From Mycobacterium sp. Marseille-P9652 (GTDB lineage Bacteria; Actinomycetota; Actinomycetes; Mycobacteriales; Mycobacteriaceae), in assembly GCF_902652685.1 (NCBI RefSeq), contig NZ_CACRUY010000004.1, forward strand, positions 102,580 through 166,579: DNA of 64,000 nucleotides, in the 5' to 3' direction. The translations under genes and the position numbers were made by a program. Below, piece after piece: positions 1 to 9,933 of the stretch. Within the stretch, counting starts at the first letter, position 1, and each line of letters begins with the position of its first letter. The notes below the pieces were generated by a model. It did not search any database. It had not been told where the DNA came from and saw nothing but the letters and a program-made list of their open reading frames with translations.

Positions 1-183
1 TTCGCCGGCCTGCTGACCGAAACCATCGAGCACGCAACGAGAATCACGGCCCGTGCGGAGATCGCCCAACAACTCGACGCGTTGAAGGTGCCCCGGCTGG
101 AGCTGCCGGCCATCTCCGACGGCGTCGACCTCGGCAGTCTCTACGAACTATCGGAAGCGCTTGCGCAACAGGGGGTTCGATGA
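1..183 (+). CDS. bagA: ArsA/GET3-like ATPase, C-terminal fragment (BagA/Rv3679-like)
   Basis: This is the last 60 codons of a gene that begins before the window; frame 1 is open from the first base to TGA at 181-183. The tail (ending [14 protein letters not shown]) resembles what I recall of M. tuberculosis Rv3679, an ArsA/GET3-family ATPase that pairs with Rv3680. The stop overlaps the start of the next gene in an ATGA, so the two are translationally coupled. No P-loop is visible because the N-terminus lies outside the window. The call rests on the tail and on the paired downstream ATPase. Confidence 0.8.
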   Translation, partial: FAGLLTETIEHATRITARAEIAQQLDALKVPRLELPAISDGVDLGSLYELSEALAQQGVR

Positions 184-1337
184 GTGTCGCACCGCCGGCC
201 CTGGATATGGCCGCTATCCTCGCCGACACCACCAACCGCGTCGTCGTGTGCTGTGGCGCCGGCGGGGTGGGCAAGACCACCACGGCCGCCGCGATCGCCT
301 TGCGCGCGGCCGAATACGGGCGCAACGTGTGCGTTTTGACGATCGACCCCGCCAAGCGGCTGGCGCAGGCGCTGGGGGTGAACGACCTCGGTAACACCCC
401 GCAGCGCGTCCCGCTGGCGCCGGAGGTTTCGGGCGAGCTGCACGCGATGATGCTCGACATGCGCCGGACGTTCGACGAAATGGTGGTCCAGTACTCGGGT
501 GCCGGTCGGGCGCAAGCGATTTTGGACAACCAGTTCTATCAGACGGTCGCGAGTTCGCTTGCGGGCACGCAAGAGTACATGGCGATGGAAAAGCTGGGTC
601 AGCTGCTGGCCGAGGACCGCTGGGACCTCGTGGTGGTCGACACTCCCCCGTCGCGCAACGCGCTCGACTTCCTCGACGCCCCCAAACGCCTGGGCAGCTT
701 CATGGACAGCCGGCTGTGGCGCCTGTTGCTGGCGCCCGGCCGGGGCATCGGCCGGCTGGTGACCGGTGCGATGGGCCTGGCGATGAAGGCGATGTCGACC
801 GTGCTCGGGTCGCAGATGTTGAGCGATGCCGCGGCGTTCGTGCAGTCGCTGGACGCCACCTTCGGCGGCTTCCGCGAGAAGGCCGATCGCACGTACGCGC
901 TACTGAAGAGACGCGGCACGCAGTTCGTCGTGGTGTCGGCGGCCGAACCGGACGCCCTGCGGGAGGCGGCGTTCTTCGTCGACCGGCTCTCGCAGGAGGG
1001 GATGCCGCTGGCCGGCCTGGTCCTGAACCGCACGCATCCGCCGTTGTGTTCCCTGCCGGTGGAGCGGGCGATCGACGGCAGCGAGACGCTGGAGGCCCAG
1101 CAGGACTCGGAAGTGGCGGCTCTGGCCGCCGGGGTGCTGCGGATTCACGCCGACCGGGCGCAGACCGCCAAACGGGAGATCCGGCTGCTGTCGCGCTTCA
1201 CCGGCGCCCACCCGCACGTGCCGGTGGTCGGGGTCCCTTCGCTGCCGTTCGACGTTTCGGACCTCGAGGCGCTCCGAGCCCTCGCCGACCAGATCACGTC
1301 GGTCGGCGACGGGGCGGGCCGCTCGGCGGCCCGCTGA
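180..1337 (+). CDS. bagB: ArsA/GET3-like anion-transporting ATPase (BagB/Rv3680-like)
   Basis: This 385-aa cytoplasmic P-loop ATPase of the ArsA/GET3 family is about the length of Rv3680. The deviant Walker A motif GAGGVGKTT lies near residues 27-35, followed by the family segment [15 protein letters not shown] switch-type [16 protein letters not shown] segment lies near residue 155. The start ATG at 180 overlaps the previous stop in an ATGA, so the two ATPases are probably co-translated and may form a heterodimer. In M. tuberculosis the pair has been described as GET3 homologues (BagA/BagB) linked to stress tolerance; I recall this from the literature and it is not shown by the sequence. A perfect hairpin overlaps the end of the gene. 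Confidence 0.9.
   Translation: MSVAPPALDMAAILADTTNRVVVCCGAGGVGKTTTAAAIALRAAEYGRNVCVLTIDPAKRLAQALGVNDLGNTPQRVPLAPEVSGELHAMMLDMRRTFDEMVVQYSGAGRAQAILDNQFYQTVASSLAGTQEYMAMEKLGQLLAEDRWDLVVVDTPPSRNALDFLDAPKRLGSFMDSRLWRLLLAPGRGIGRLVTGAMGLAMKAMSTVLGSQMLSDAAAFVQSLDATFGGFREKADRTYALLKRRGTQFVVVSAAEPDALREAAFFVDRLSQEGMPLAGLVLNRTHPPLCSLPVERAIDGSETLEAQQDSEVAALAAGVLRIHADRAQTAKREIRLLSRFTGAHPHVPVVGVPSLPFDVSDLEALRALADQITSVGDGAGRSAAR
1314..1334 (+). terminator. Candidate terminator hairpin at the end of bagB
   Basis: A perfect 9-bp inverted repeat (GCGGGCCGC / GCGGCCCGC) with a 3-nt loop ends just before the bagB stop. There is no U-tract after it, so it would be an I-shaped mycobacterial terminator. It could equally be a GC-rich coincidence inside coding sequence. 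Confidence 0.4.
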
Positions 1338-1600
1338 ACAACCCGGACTTCGCCCCAGCCCTTCGGGCCTTATTAGTCACGCGCCAGTTGTAGCCCAGGA
1401 AGCGCAAAAGGTAGCTGGCGAATTCTTAATGGACACAAGCGCGTTCGTATTCGACACGCGCAGAGGCGTTATTAGACACTATCGCTGATGCGTCGCCCGA
1501 GAGCCGTAACATTGACGTAATCACGAAAACTGCAATTTTCGTTACCGGGGCACACATCGCGGCGTCATCACCTGGAGACGCCCTACGGGGCGCGTACGCG

Positions 1601-1951
1601 TCAGCTGACGCCGCGGTTCCTTCTCTTGTCGAAGAAGTCGGACCACGAAACGACCTCGGGATGCTGCTTGAGCAGCGCCCGGCGCTGCCGCTCGGTCATG
1701 CCGCCCCATACGCCGAACTCGACCTTGTTGTCCAGAGCGTCGGCACCGCACTCCTGCATCACCGGGCAGTGGCGGCAGATCACGGCGGCCTTGCGCTGGG
1801 CGGCGCCCCGGACGAACAGCTCGTCGGGATCCGTGGTCCGGCACAACGCTTTTGAAACCCAGGCGATTCGTTCCTCGGCGTCAACGCTTCGGAGCACACC
1901 TTGTGCGGCCGCGATGTTCGTCCTACGCGCGGCAGGCCGTGATCCTGACAC
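1601..1951 (-). CDS. whiB4: WhiB-family Fe-S redox regulator WhiB4
   Basis: The protein is 116 aa from the GTG start at 1951. This start gives about the length of M. tuberculosis WhiB4 (118 aa) and has a GGAAGG-type Shine-Dalgarno about 10 nt upstream; the same frame stays open further upstream to about 2035. The four cluster cysteines are present as C-x21-C-x2-C-x5-C (LC..VICRHC..QEC), followed by the GVWGG turn and a basic C-terminal tail. WhiB proteins bind a [4Fe-4S] cluster and regulate transcription with sigma-A. WhiB4 is a known oxidative-stress regulator. The gene is divergent from ponA2 and lies opposite bagAB, exactly as Rv3681c does. Confidence 0.93.
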   Translation of the reverse strand: MSGSRPAARRTNIAAAQGVLRSVDAEERIAWVSKALCRTTDPDELFVRGAAQRKAAVICRHCPVMQECGADALDNKVEFGVWGGMTERQRRALLKQHPEVVSWSDFFDKRRNRGVS

Positions 1952-2321
1952 GAGCTGTTCCCTTCCTGTCGGCCGCTCGTCACGACCGGCTTCTTCGGGT
2001 GCAGACCCCTCCGCGATCCACGCCACACTGTGCACTTCGGTGTTATCTGAATCTCACCGTGTGTCTAAGTTAGGTGGTCAAGGGGGAATTGCGCAACAGT
2101 CTGATAACGCTTTTTTTGGGACGCGCGTGCAGTCTTGCCCCCGATCGGCACGTCTAGCCAAGCTCTGTCGGGCTACTTCCGAGCGTCCGTAGGGTTACGC
2201 GGGTGAAAATTTTGCCCAGAGCCAGGATAAATTCCCTGGTCACCGCGACGGAAGAGTTTTGCGCCGGTAGCCGTCGGCGGATGCGGCGGTGACGGTCCGG
2301 GGGACCGCTACCCTAGAACGC
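1952..2321. other. whiB4-ponA2 divergent intergenic region, 370 bp, no gene
   Basis: No convincing gene is present. The region is locally more AT-rich than its surroundings, with a run of T around 2110-2117. It must hold the whiB4 promoter on the minus strand and the ponA2 promoter on the plus strand. An open frame continues upstream of whiB4 here, but it has no conserved look and was not taken as coding. Confidence 0.7.
2309..2314 (+). promoter_or_regulatory. Candidate leaderless -10 box for ponA2 (TACCCT)
   Basis: TACCCT fits the mycobacterial TANNNT -10 element and lies 7 bp before the ponA2 ATG at 2322. Transcription would start at or next to the A of the start codon, giving a leaderless mRNA. 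No Shine-Dalgarno precedes that ATG, which agrees with this. Confidence 0.55.
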
Positions 2322-4748
2322 ATGTCCGACCGCCCGCCGGCAGCGCTCACGATTCTCAAGCTCGCCGGGTGCTGCCTGCTGGCGAGCGTCGTCGTCACCG
2401 CCCTGATGTTCCCCCTGGCAGGCGGGCTGGGCCTGATGTCGAACCGGGCGTCCGAGGTCGTCGCCAACGGGTCGGCGCAGCTGCTGCAGGGCGAGGTGCC
2501 CGCCGTGTCGACGATGGTCGACTCCAAAGGCAACGTCATCGCCTGGCTGTACTCCCAGCGGCGCTTCGAGGTGCCCAGCGACAAGATCGCCAACACGATG
2601 AAGCTCGCGATCGTGTCGATCGAGGACAAACGGTTCGCCGACCACAACGGCGTCGACTGGAAGGGCACCCTGACCGGCCTGGCCGGATACGCGCGCGGCG
2701 ACGTCGACACCCGCGGCGGGTCGACGATCGAGCAGCAGTACATCAAGAACTACCAGCTGCTGGTCACGGCGAAGACCGACGCCGAGAAGCGCGCGGCGGT
2801 GGAGACCACGCCGGCGCGCAAGCTGCGCGAGATCCGGATGGCGCTGACGCTGGACAAGACGTTCACCAAGCCGGAAATCCTGACCCGCTACCTGAACCTG
2901 GTCTCCTTCGGCAACGGCTCGTTTGGTGTGCAGGACGCCGCGCAGACCTATTTCGGCATCAACGCCTCCGACCTCAACTGGCAGCAGGCCGCCCTGCTGG
3001 CGGGCATGGTGCAGTCGACCACCGCGCTCAACCCCTACGTCAACCCCGACGGCGCCCTGGCCCGGCGCAACCTGGTGCTCGACACGATGATCGAGAACCT
3101 GCCGCAGGAGGCCGATGCGCTGCGGGCCGCCAAGGCCACCCCGCTGGGCGTGCTGCCGCAACCCAACGAGCTTCCGCGGGGCTGCATCGCCGCGGGCGAC
3201 CGGGCGTTCTTCTGCGACTACGTGCAGGAGTACCTCTCGCGCGCCGGGATCAGCAAGGAGCAGGTCGCAAGGGGCGGCTACCTGATCCGCACCACGCTGA
3301 ACCCCGACGTTCAGATCCCGGTCAAGGCGGCCATCGACAAGTTCGCCAGTCCGACCCTGCCCGGCATCTCGAGCGTGATGAGCGTGATCCAGCCCGGCAA
3401 GGACTCCCACAAGGTGATGGCCATGGCCAGCAACCGCACGTACGGCCTGAACACCGATGCCGGCGAGACGATGCGGCCCCAGCCGTTCTCGCTGGTGGGT
3501 GACGGCGCGGGGTCGATCTTCAAGCTCTTCACCACCGCCGCGGCGATGGACATGGGCATGGGCATCAACGCGACCCTGGAGGCGCCGCCCCGATTCCAGG
3601 CCAAGGGCTTCGGCAGCGGCGGCGCCAAGGGCTGCCCGAAGGAAACCTGGTGCGTGGTCAACGCCGGCAACTACCGGGGCTCGATGAGCGTCACCGACGC
3701 GCTGGCCACCTCACCCAACACCGCGTTCGCCAAGCTGATCACCCAGATCGGCGTGGCACGCGCCGTCGACATGGCGATCAAGCTCGGCCTGCGCTCCTAC
3801 GCCGACCCGGGCACCGCCCGCACGTACAACCCCGACAGCAACGAGAGCCTGGCCGACTTCGTCAAACGGCAGAACATCGGCTCGTTCACCCTCGGACCCA
3901 TCGAGGTCAACGCGCTCGAGCTGTCCAACGTCGCCGCGACGCTGGCCTCCGGCGGCGTGTGGTGCCCGCCCAACCCGATCGACAAGCTGATCGACCGCAA
4001 CGGCAACGAGGTCGCCGTCACCACCGAGACGTGCGATCAGGTGGTTCCCGAGGGGCTGGCGAACACCCTCGCCAACGCGATGAGCAAGGACGCGGTGGGC
4101 GGCGGCACGGCGGCCGGCTCGGCCGGCGCCGCCGGCTGGGACCTGCCGGTGTCGGGCAAGACGGGCACCACCGAGGCGCACCGGTCGTCGGGCTTCGTCG
4201 GATTCACCAGCCACTACGCCGCCGCGAACTACATCTACGACGACTCGACGAACCCCACGGACCTGTGCTCCGCCCCGCTGCGCCACTGCGGCGAGGGCGA
4301 CCTCTACGGCGGCAACGAGCCCGCCCGCACGTGGTTCACCGCCATGAAGCCGATCGCGACGACGTTCGGGCCGGTGGCGATGCCGCCGACCGACCCCCGC
4401 TACGTCGACGGCTCGCCGGCCTCGCGGGTGCCGAGCGTGGCCGGCCTCGAGGTGGAGACGGCGCGCCAGCGCCTCAAGGACGCCGGATTCCAGGTGGCCG
4501 ACCAGACCAACTCCGTCAACAGCAGCGCCAAGGCCGGCGAGGTGGTCGGAACATCACCCAGCGGCCAGACGATCCCGGGCTCGATCATCACCCTGCAGGT
4601 CAGCAACGGCATTCCGCCGGCACCGCCTCCGCCGCCGGAAGGCGTGCCGCCGCCGGTCGGGTCGCAGGTGGTCGAGATTCCGGGTCTGCCGCCGATCACC
4701 ATCCCGCTGCTGGCGCCCCCGCCGCCGCCGGGCCAGCCGCCGCCCTAG
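2322..4748 (+). CDS. ponA2: Bifunctional class A penicillin-binding protein PonA2 with PASTA domain
   Basis: This 808-aa bifunctional enzyme polymerises and cross-links peptidoglycan at the outer face of the membrane. A membrane anchor occupies about residues 8-35. The glycosyltransferase domain shows [10 protein letters not shown] near residue 97 and [10 protein letters not shown] near 135. In the transpeptidase domain the nucleophile is S398 in SIFK, SPN supplies the SxN element, and KTG starts at K613. One PASTA repeat (RVPSVAGL onward) precedes a Pro-rich tail. The start at MSDRPPAA was preferred over an ATG 11 codons upstream because it matches the remembered Rv3682 N-terminus and the leaderless promoter. 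Confidence 0.95.
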   Translation: MSDRPPAALTILKLAGCCLLASVVVTALMFPLAGGLGLMSNRASEVVANGSAQLLQGEVPAVSTMVDSKGNVIAWLYSQRRFEVPSDKIANTMKLAIVSIEDKRFADHNGVDWKGTLTGLAGYARGDVDTRGGSTIEQQYIKNYQLLVTAKTDAEKRAAVETTPARKLREIRMALTLDKTFTKPEILTRYLNLVSFGNGSFGVQDAAQTYFGINASDLNWQQAALLAGMVQSTTALNPYVNPDGALARRNLVLDTMIENLPQEADALRAAKATPLGVLPQPNELPRGCIAAGDRAFFCDYVQEYLSRAGISKEQVARGGYLIRTTLNPDVQIPVKAAIDKFASPTLPGISSVMSVIQPGKDSHKVMAMASNRTYGLNTDAGETMRPQPFSLVGDGAGSIFKLFTTAAAMDMGMGINATLEAPPRFQAKGFGSGGAKGCPKETWCVVNAGNYRGSMSVTDALATSPNTAFAKLITQIGVARAVDMAIKLGLRSYADPGTARTYNPDSNESLADFVKRQNIGSFTLGPIEVNALELSNVAATLASGGVWCPPNPIDKLIDRNGNEVAVTTETCDQVVPEGLANTLANAMSKDAVGGGTAAGSAGAAGWDLPVSGKTGTTEAHRSSGFVGFTSHYAAANYIYDDSTNPTDLCSAPLRHCGEGDLYGGNEPARTWFTAMKPIATTFGPVAMPPTDPRYVDGSPASRVPSVAGLEVETARQRLKDAGFQVADQTNSVNSSAKAGEVVGTSPSGQTIPGSIITLQVSNGIPPAPPPPPEGVPPPVGSQVVEIPGLPPITIPLLAPPPPPGQPPP

Positions 4749-4807
4749 TCGGCGACGCGATCAGAAACTGTGGCGCGCGGAATGCGCTGCCAGTTCGCAA
4801 CCGGCAG

Positions 4808-4813
4808 TAGGCT
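4808..4813 (+). promoter_or_regulatory. Candidate leaderless -10 box (TAGGCT) for the metallophosphoesterase
   Basis: TAGGCT (TANNNT) ends 6 bp before the ATG at 4820, with no Shine-Dalgarno between. This is the usual geometry of a mycobacterial leaderless promoter. Confidence 0.5.
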
Positions 4814-4819
4814 TCCTGC

Positions 4820-5776
4820 ATGGCTGTCTTGCCCGTCCTGACACGCACCGGCGCCGCCGCGCTCGGCTCGGCCGTCGCCGGCATCGGTTACGCCTCGCTC
4901 GTCGAGCGCAACGCATTCACGCTGCGCGAGATCACCATGCCCGTGCTGACGCCGGGTTCGACGCCGCTGCGTGTGCTGCACATCAGCGACCTCCACATGA
5001 CGCCCAACCAGCGCCGCAAGCAGGCGTGGGTCCGCGAGCTGTCCGCCTGGGAGCCCGACCTGGTGGTCAACACCGGCGACAACCTGGCGCACCCCAAGGC
5101 GGTGCCGGCGGTGATCCAGGCGCTCGGGGACCTGCTCGCGCGGCCGGGTGTGTTCGTCTTCGGCAGCAACGACTACTTCGGACCGACCCTGAAGAACCCG
5201 CTGCACTACGTGACCAATCCCGCGCGCCGCGTCCGCGGCGAGGCGCTGCCCTGGCAGGACCTGCGCGCGGCGTTCACCGAACGGGGCTGGCTCGACCTCA
5301 CCCACACCCGGCGCGAGTTCGAGGTGGCCGGGCTGCACGTGGCCGCCGCCGGCGTGGACGACCCGCACATCGACCGCGACCGGTACGACACGATCGCCGG
5401 CCCCGCGAACGCCGCCGCCAACCTGCGGCTGGGGCTGACCCACTCGCCGGAGCCGCGCGTGCTGGACCGCTTCGCCGCCGACGGCTACCAGCTTGTGATG
5501 GCGGGGCACACCCACGGCGGTCAGCTCTGCCTGCCGTTCTACGGCGCCCTGGTGACCAACTGCGGCCTCGACCGTTCCCGGGCCAAGGGACCGTCCCGCT
5601 GGGGCGCGCGCATGCAGCTGCATGTGTCCGCCGGGCTGGGCACCTCCCCGTACGCGCCGGTGCGCTTCTGCTGCAGGCCCGAGGCGACCCTGCTCACGCT
5701 GATCGCCAGCCCGATGGGCGGGCGGGACGCGACCAGCGACCTGAGCCGGTCGCAGCCCACCGCCTCGGTGCGGTGA
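4820..5776 (+). CDS. Calcineurin-like metallophosphoesterase (Rv3683-like)
   Basis: This 318-aa member of the YkuE-type metallophosphoesterase family carries the five metal-binding blocks: HISDLHM near residue 54, VNTGDNL near 84, GSND (a variant of GNHD) near 115, THSPEP near 207 and AGHTHGGQ near 230. The N-terminal stretch is hydrophobic and may be a membrane anchor or signal. The substrate is unknown; relatives act on UDP-diacylglucosamine-type lipids or phosphodiesters. The stop overlaps the GTG start of cds1 (GTGA), so the two genes are translationally coupled, as Rv3683-Rv3684 are. Confidence 0.9.
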   Translation: MAVLPVLTRTGAAALGSAVAGIGYASLVERNAFTLREITMPVLTPGSTPLRVLHISDLHMTPNQRRKQAWVRELSAWEPDLVVNTGDNLAHPKAVPAVIQALGDLLARPGVFVFGSNDYFGPTLKNPLHYVTNPARRVRGEALPWQDLRAAFTERGWLDLTHTRREFEVAGLHVAAAGVDDPHIDRDRYDTIAGPANAAANLRLGLTHSPEPRVLDRFAADGYQLVMAGHTHGGQLCLPFYGALVTNCGLDRSRAKGPSRWGARMQLHVSAGLGTSPYAPVRFCCRPEATLLTLIASPMGGRDATSDLSRSQPTASVR

Positions 5777-6897
5777 CCGAGGCGACTCCGACCGCCACCC
5801 GTACCCCGCCGCGCCGCTGGACGGACAACGCGGTCCGGCTCATCCAGGCCGACGCCCGGCGCAGCGCCGACACGCACCTGCTCCGGTATCCGCTGCCGTC
5901 GGCGTGGTCCTCTAACGGGTCCGACGGACCGGGCGCCCACGTCGCGCTGTACCTGAAGGACGAGTCGACGCACATCACCGGCAGCCTCAAGCACCGCCTG
6001 GCGCGCTCGCTGTTCCTCTACGGCCTGTGCAACGGCTGGATCCGCGAGGGCACCACGGTGGTCGAGGCGTCATCGGGGTCGACGGCCGTGTCGGAGGCCT
6101 ACTTCGCTGCGCTCCTGGGCCTGCCGTTCGTCGCCGTCATGCCGGCCACGACCAGTCCGGCCAAGGTGGCGCTGATCGAGGCGCAGGGCGGCCGTTGCCA
6201 CTTCGTCACGGATTCCAGCCAGGTGTACGCCGAGGCCCAGCGCGTCGCCGACGAGACCGGCGGGCACTACCTCGACCAGTTCACCAACGCCGAGCGCGCC
6301 ACCGACTGGCGGGGCAACAACAACATCGCCGAGTCGATCTACGAGCAGATGCGCGACGAGCGGTACCCGATCCCCGAGTGGATCGTGGTGGGCGCGGGCA
6401 CCGGCGGGACCAGCGCGACGATCGGCCGCTACATCCGCTACCGGCGGCACGCGACCCGGTTGTGCGTCGTCGACCCGGAGAATTCGGCGTTCTTCCCCGC
6501 CTACGTCGAGGGACGCTACGACATCGTGATGCCGGTGTCGTCGCGGATCGAGGGCATCGGCCGGCCGCGGGTGGAACCGTCGTTCCTGCCGGGCGTGGTC
6601 GACCGCATGATGACCGTCCCCGATGCGGCCTCGATCGCCGCCACCCGCCACGCAAGCGCCGTCCTGGGCCGTCGGGTGGGCCCGTCGACGGGCACCAACC
6701 TGTGGGGCGCCTTCGGCCTGCTCGCCGAGATGGTCGCCGACGGGCGCAGCGGCTCGGTGGTGACCCTGCTCGCCGACAGCGGCGACCGCTACGTCGACAC
6801 CTACTTCAACGACGACTGGGTGACCGCCCAGGGGCTCGACCCGAGCGGCCATGCCGAGGCGCTGCTCGAATTCGAGCGCTCCTGCGTCTGGGCGTGA
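5773..6897 (+). CDS. cds1: PLP-dependent cysteine desulfhydrase / cysteine synthase-like lyase (Cds1)
   Basis: This 374-aa enzyme has the fold-type II PLP pattern of cysteine synthase. The Schiff-base lysine lies in GSLKHRLA near residue 73, followed by the [12 protein letters not shown] substrate loop and the glycine-rich phosphate-binding [13 protein letters not shown]. The M. tuberculosis homologue Rv3684 has been reported as Cds1, which releases H2S and pyruvate from cysteine; that is from memory. The GTG start overlaps the upstream stop in a GTGA. This N-terminus would be somewhat longer than the 346 aa I recall for Rv3684, so a later start is possible. Confidence 0.83.
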   Translation: MTEATPTATRTPPRRWTDNAVRLIQADARRSADTHLLRYPLPSAWSSNGSDGPGAHVALYLKDESTHITGSLKHRLARSLFLYGLCNGWIREGTTVVEASSGSTAVSEAYFAALLGLPFVAVMPATTSPAKVALIEAQGGRCHFVTDSSQVYAEAQRVADETGGHYLDQFTNAERATDWRGNNNIAESIYEQMRDERYPIPEWIVVGAGTGGTSATIGRYIRYRRHATRLCVVDPENSAFFPAYVEGRYDIVMPVSSRIEGIGRPRVEPSFLPGVVDRMMTVPDAASIAATRHASAVLGRRVGPSTGTNLWGAFGLLAEMVADGRSGSVVTLLADSGDRYVDTYFNDDWVTAQGLDPSGHAEALLEFERSCVWA

Positions 6898-6940
6898 CCG
6901 CCGCGACGCCGCGATTTGGTGGGCCGGCGGGCGGGTGCGA

Positions 6941-6946
6941 TAGGCT
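6941..6946 (+). promoter_or_regulatory. Candidate -10 box of the tRNA-Pro gene
   Basis: TAGGCT lies 14 bp before the mature tRNA 5' end, which suits a promoter for the tRNA. No clear -35 element is visible. Confidence 0.4.
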
Positions 6947-6960
6947 GTCGGAGCTTCAAG

Positions 6961-7035
<75 letters not shown>

Positions 7036-7068
7036 TCTTATTCAAGGGCCTGACCAGCAGCAAACACT

Positions 7069-7091
7069 GTCAGTGCTGCTCGGCATCAGGA
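7069..7091 (+). repeat. Extended repeat downstream of attL
   Basis: This 23-bp block matches 13528-13550 at 22 of 23 positions. It extends the similarity between the two island ends well past the tRNA, although the bases in between are diverged. Confidence 0.6.
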
Positions 7092-7102
7092 ACTCGCTTG
7101 GG

Positions 7103-7128
7103 CATCCGTCCGCAGCGCGTCCGCAGTA
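7103..7128 (+). repeat. Possible integrase arm-type repeat, left end
   Basis: Two GTCCGCA words lie in tandem (CATCCGTCCGCAGCGCGTCC and onward to AGTA) and correspond to a near copy at 13330-13355. The position just inside the att site suits an arm-type integrase or directionality-factor site. This is an inference from pattern only. Confidence 0.35.
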
Positions 7129-7272
7129 CTTTTGCGCAACGCCAGCACTGCGGCGTCCAGTCATCTGGGAACAGGTCGGCAACGAGAAGAAGGCTCTCTG
7201 GCGCAGCGGATGAACGCAAGCGGTGAATCGGCGAGCACGCCGCTCTCGCGTTGGACACGCGACACACGCAAC

Positions 7273-9933
7273 TCAACCAGGGTGTTTGAGTTCTGTTCGG
7301 GCCTGGTCGATTTGGTCGTAGGCGTAGGTCACCATTTCGGCGGTGGGCATAGTTTCGCCCTTGCGGGCGAGTGACTCGTACGTCTGGTCGCCGAGGACCT
7401 GGCGGAGGTGGGTGATCGCGGTGGTGATTTCGGGGACCGCCGACGCAGAGAAAGGGCTGAGCGCGAACCCGGCGATGGTGGCCGCCGGTTCGTAATGTCC
7501 GAGCCGGTCGAGAAGTGCGGCGAGGACGGCCAGCGGGGCGCGCACCGCGGTGGCGTTGCCCGCATTGTGGAGGTCGCGGATTGCCAGAGTGAGGTGATCG
7601 AATGCGGATAAGGTCTCGGCGCGTTCGGCCTCGAGTCGTGCCAGAAATATAGCCAGGATTGACACGTTGGCGCGGTTGCCGCTGTCTTGAGCGATCACCA
7701 GACCCCGGCCGAGCGCGTGCAGCGCCCCGATGGGATCTGCGTCACGAAAAGCGGCACCGTAGGCACCGAGGGCGAACGCGAGCTCGGACGGGTTGCCTGT
7801 TGTCTCCGCATCCTCGATGAGGCCATCCGCGCAATCCCTCGCCTCCGCGCCGGACCCGGCCAACGCAAGGGCGCCGACCAGCCATGACCGGATGTGGACA
7901 TGGGTATCGCGGCGGCGTGCGAGCTGGGCGCGGCACAACTCGGCCAACCGCTCCGGCTGCCCGATGATTTGATATACCGATCCAAGCCAGGCTTCGATGC
8001 CGTGCAGCAGCGCGTCGCGGCTTCTGCCGAGAAAGATCTGCCCGGCCTCGCTGTAGCCGACGGCCGCCTCAATCCGTCCGGTCGCGTAGCAGCACGACGC
8101 AATCGGGTACAGGAACGCCAGCCGCGGGTGATCGACTGCGCGGGCGGGCTCGATCAGCTCTTCAGCCCAGGCTATCGGCTCAAAGGTTGCGGCACCTATG
8201 CCGAGAAACCCCCCATAGGCGGCGATGGTGGCGGCCTCATCGAGGTCGCCCTGGTCGGCGGCCCACCGAAACGCGGTGCGCAGGTTGGCCAGCTCAATGG
8301 CGAACCAGTCGTATGCCTCGCGTTGGCGCGGGCTGTCCCACAGGGCCAGGATCTCGGCTTCGCGTCCGGCGAAGTACCGCGAGTGGGCGGCCCGCGCCTC
8401 GGCGGCTTCTCCGTGGGCGGCGAGTTGTTCCTCGGCGAACTGGCGGATCGTTTCGAGCATCGAAAACCGGGTCCGCCCCGAAGACCGGTCAGCCACCAGC
8501 AGCGACTTGCGCACCAAGGCATCGAGCAGATCCAGGGTGGCCAAGTCATCATCGGAACCCATTACGGCACAGGCGCTTTGGAGGTCGAATCCGCCGGCGA
8601 ACACCGAACACCGCTCTAGCAGCGGTTTCTCCGCATCGTCGAGGTGGTCATAGGACCACGCCACCGCATGGCGCAGGGTTTGGTGGCGTGACAGGCCGCG
8701 TCGGGATCCGACCAGCAGCCGGAACCGCTGATCGAGACGATCACGCACTTCCCTTGCGCTCATCGACGCCATCCGCGACGCGGCCAACTCGATGGCCAAC
8801 GGGATGCCGTCCAAGCGGCGGCAAATCTCCACCACAGCGTCCGCCTCGCCGGATTGAGCCATCACGAAGTCCGACACCACACTTTGCGCACGGTCCAGGA
8901 AAAGGTTCACGGCAGCGGATTCGGTTCCGGCGTTCACGTCGAGCGACGGGACGCGCCATAACTGTTCTTCGCTGATCCCCAAGCCCTCCCGACTGGTCGC
9001 CAAGATTGTGACGGTTGCCGATGCAGCGAGGATCGCCTCGACCAGATCCGCGACACTGTCGACCACGTGCTCGCAGTTATCGAACACCAGCAGCCGGATC
9101 CTCCCTTCCAACGCGGCCGCGACACTGTCAGCCACGCTCTTGCCGGGCTGCTGGATGATGCCCAACACCGCCGCGACGGCGTCGGGAACCGCGGCCGGAT
9201 CCGTGACCGCGGCCAAGTCGAAAAACCAAGTCCCGTCGGGGAATTCGTCAGCCAACCGGGCCGCCACTTCCGACGCGAGACGCGTCTTACCGACCCCACC
9301 CACTCCGGTCAGGGTCATCAACCGATGCGCCTTCACCGCGGCTTGCAACTCGGCGACCTCCGCCTCGCGCCCGATGAAGCTGGTGACCGCAGGACGCAGA
9401 TTTCCCGGACTCGCGTCAAGCGCGCGTAACGGCGGAAAGTCCGTGCGCAGGCCCACCGCACGGACCTGAAACACCTGAACCGGAGTAGGAAGATCCCGCA
9501 ACCGCCGCGGTCCCAGATCGATGAGATCAACCCCACTGAGCAGACCGGCCGTCGACTCGGCCAGCAGGATTTGTCCGCCATGGCCGGAGGCCATCAGGCG
9601 TGCTGCTCGATTCAAAACCGTCCCGAAGTAATCACCCTCACGCAGCTCGGCTTCGCCGGTGGCAAGCCCCATCCGCACCGGCAACTCCAGCTTTCGCTGC
9701 GCGGCTACCGCAGCATTGACTGCGGAGTTTGGCGAGGCGAAGGCCGCACACACTCCATCGCCGGTGTGCTTGAACAACCAGCCGCCCTGATCATCGACCG
9801 CCGAACGCAACACGCCGTCGTGGGCAGCCAGCGCCGCCCGCATGTCATCGGCGTCCGCTTCCCACCGACGGGTCGAACCCTCCACGTCAGTGAACAGAAA
9901 CGTCACCACGCCCGAAGGGGCAGCCGCCGTCAT
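7273..9933 (-). CDS. Class III nucleotide cyclase - STAND ATPase - helical-repeat signalling protein
   Basis: This 886-aa protein has a class III cyclase domain at about residues 8-165. All expected residues are present: metal ligands D16 and D59, substrate residues K55 and D101, transition-state N108 and R112. It should therefore be able to make cAMP. A STAND/NB-ARC-like ATPase follows, with Walker A GVGGVGKT at 210-217, then a long alpha-helical TPR-like C-terminus. Mycobacterial relatives such as Rv0386 end in a LuxR helix-turn-helix; none is seen here, so direct transcription control is unlikely. The start ATG overlaps the upstream stop in an ATGA, making it the second gene of a two-gene operon. 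Confidence 0.85.
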   Translation of the reverse strand: MTAAAPSGVVTFLFTDVEGSTRRWEADADDMRAALAAHDGVLRSAVDDQGGWLFKHTGDGVCAAFASPNSAVNAAVAAQRKLELPVRMGLATGEAELREGDYFGTVLNRAARLMASGHGGQILLAESTAGLLSGVDLIDLGPRRLRDLPTPVQVFQVRAVGLRTDFPPLRALDASPGNLRPAVTSFIGREAEVAELQAAVKAHRLMTLTGVGGVGKTRLASEVAARLADEFPDGTWFFDLAAVTDPAAVPDAVAAVLGIIQQPGKSVADSVAAALEGRIRLLVFDNCEHVVDSVADLVEAILAASATVTILATSREGLGISEEQLWRVPSLDVNAGTESAAVNLFLDRAQSVVSDFVMAQSGEADAVVEICRRLDGIPLAIELAASRMASMSAREVRDRLDQRFRLLVGSRRGLSRHQTLRHAVAWSYDHLDDAEKPLLERCSVFAGGFDLQSACAVMGSDDDLATLDLLDALVRKSLLVADRSSGRTRFSMLETIRQFAEEQLAAHGEAAEARAAHSRYFAGREAEILALWDSPRQREAYDWFAIELANLRTAFRWAADQGDLDEAATIAAYGGFLGIGAATFEPIAWAEELIEPARAVDHPRLAFLYPIASCCYATGRIEAAVGYSEAGQIFLGRSRDALLHGIEAWLGSVYQIIGQPERLAELCRAQLARRRDTHVHIRSWLVGALALAGSGAEARDCADGLIEDAETTGNPSELAFALGAYGAAFRDADPIGALHALGRGLVIAQDSGNRANVSILAIFLARLEAERAETLSAFDHLTLAIRDLHNAGNATAVRAPLAVLAALLDRLGHYEPAATIAGFALSPFSASAVPEITTAITHLRQVLGDQTYESLARKGETMPTAEMVTYAYDQIDQARTELKHPG

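Noticed and set aside
2104-2120. Intrinsic terminator at the T-run in the whiB4-ponA2 gap
   Set aside because: No stable GC hairpin directly precedes the T-run and no plus-strand gene ends upstream of it.
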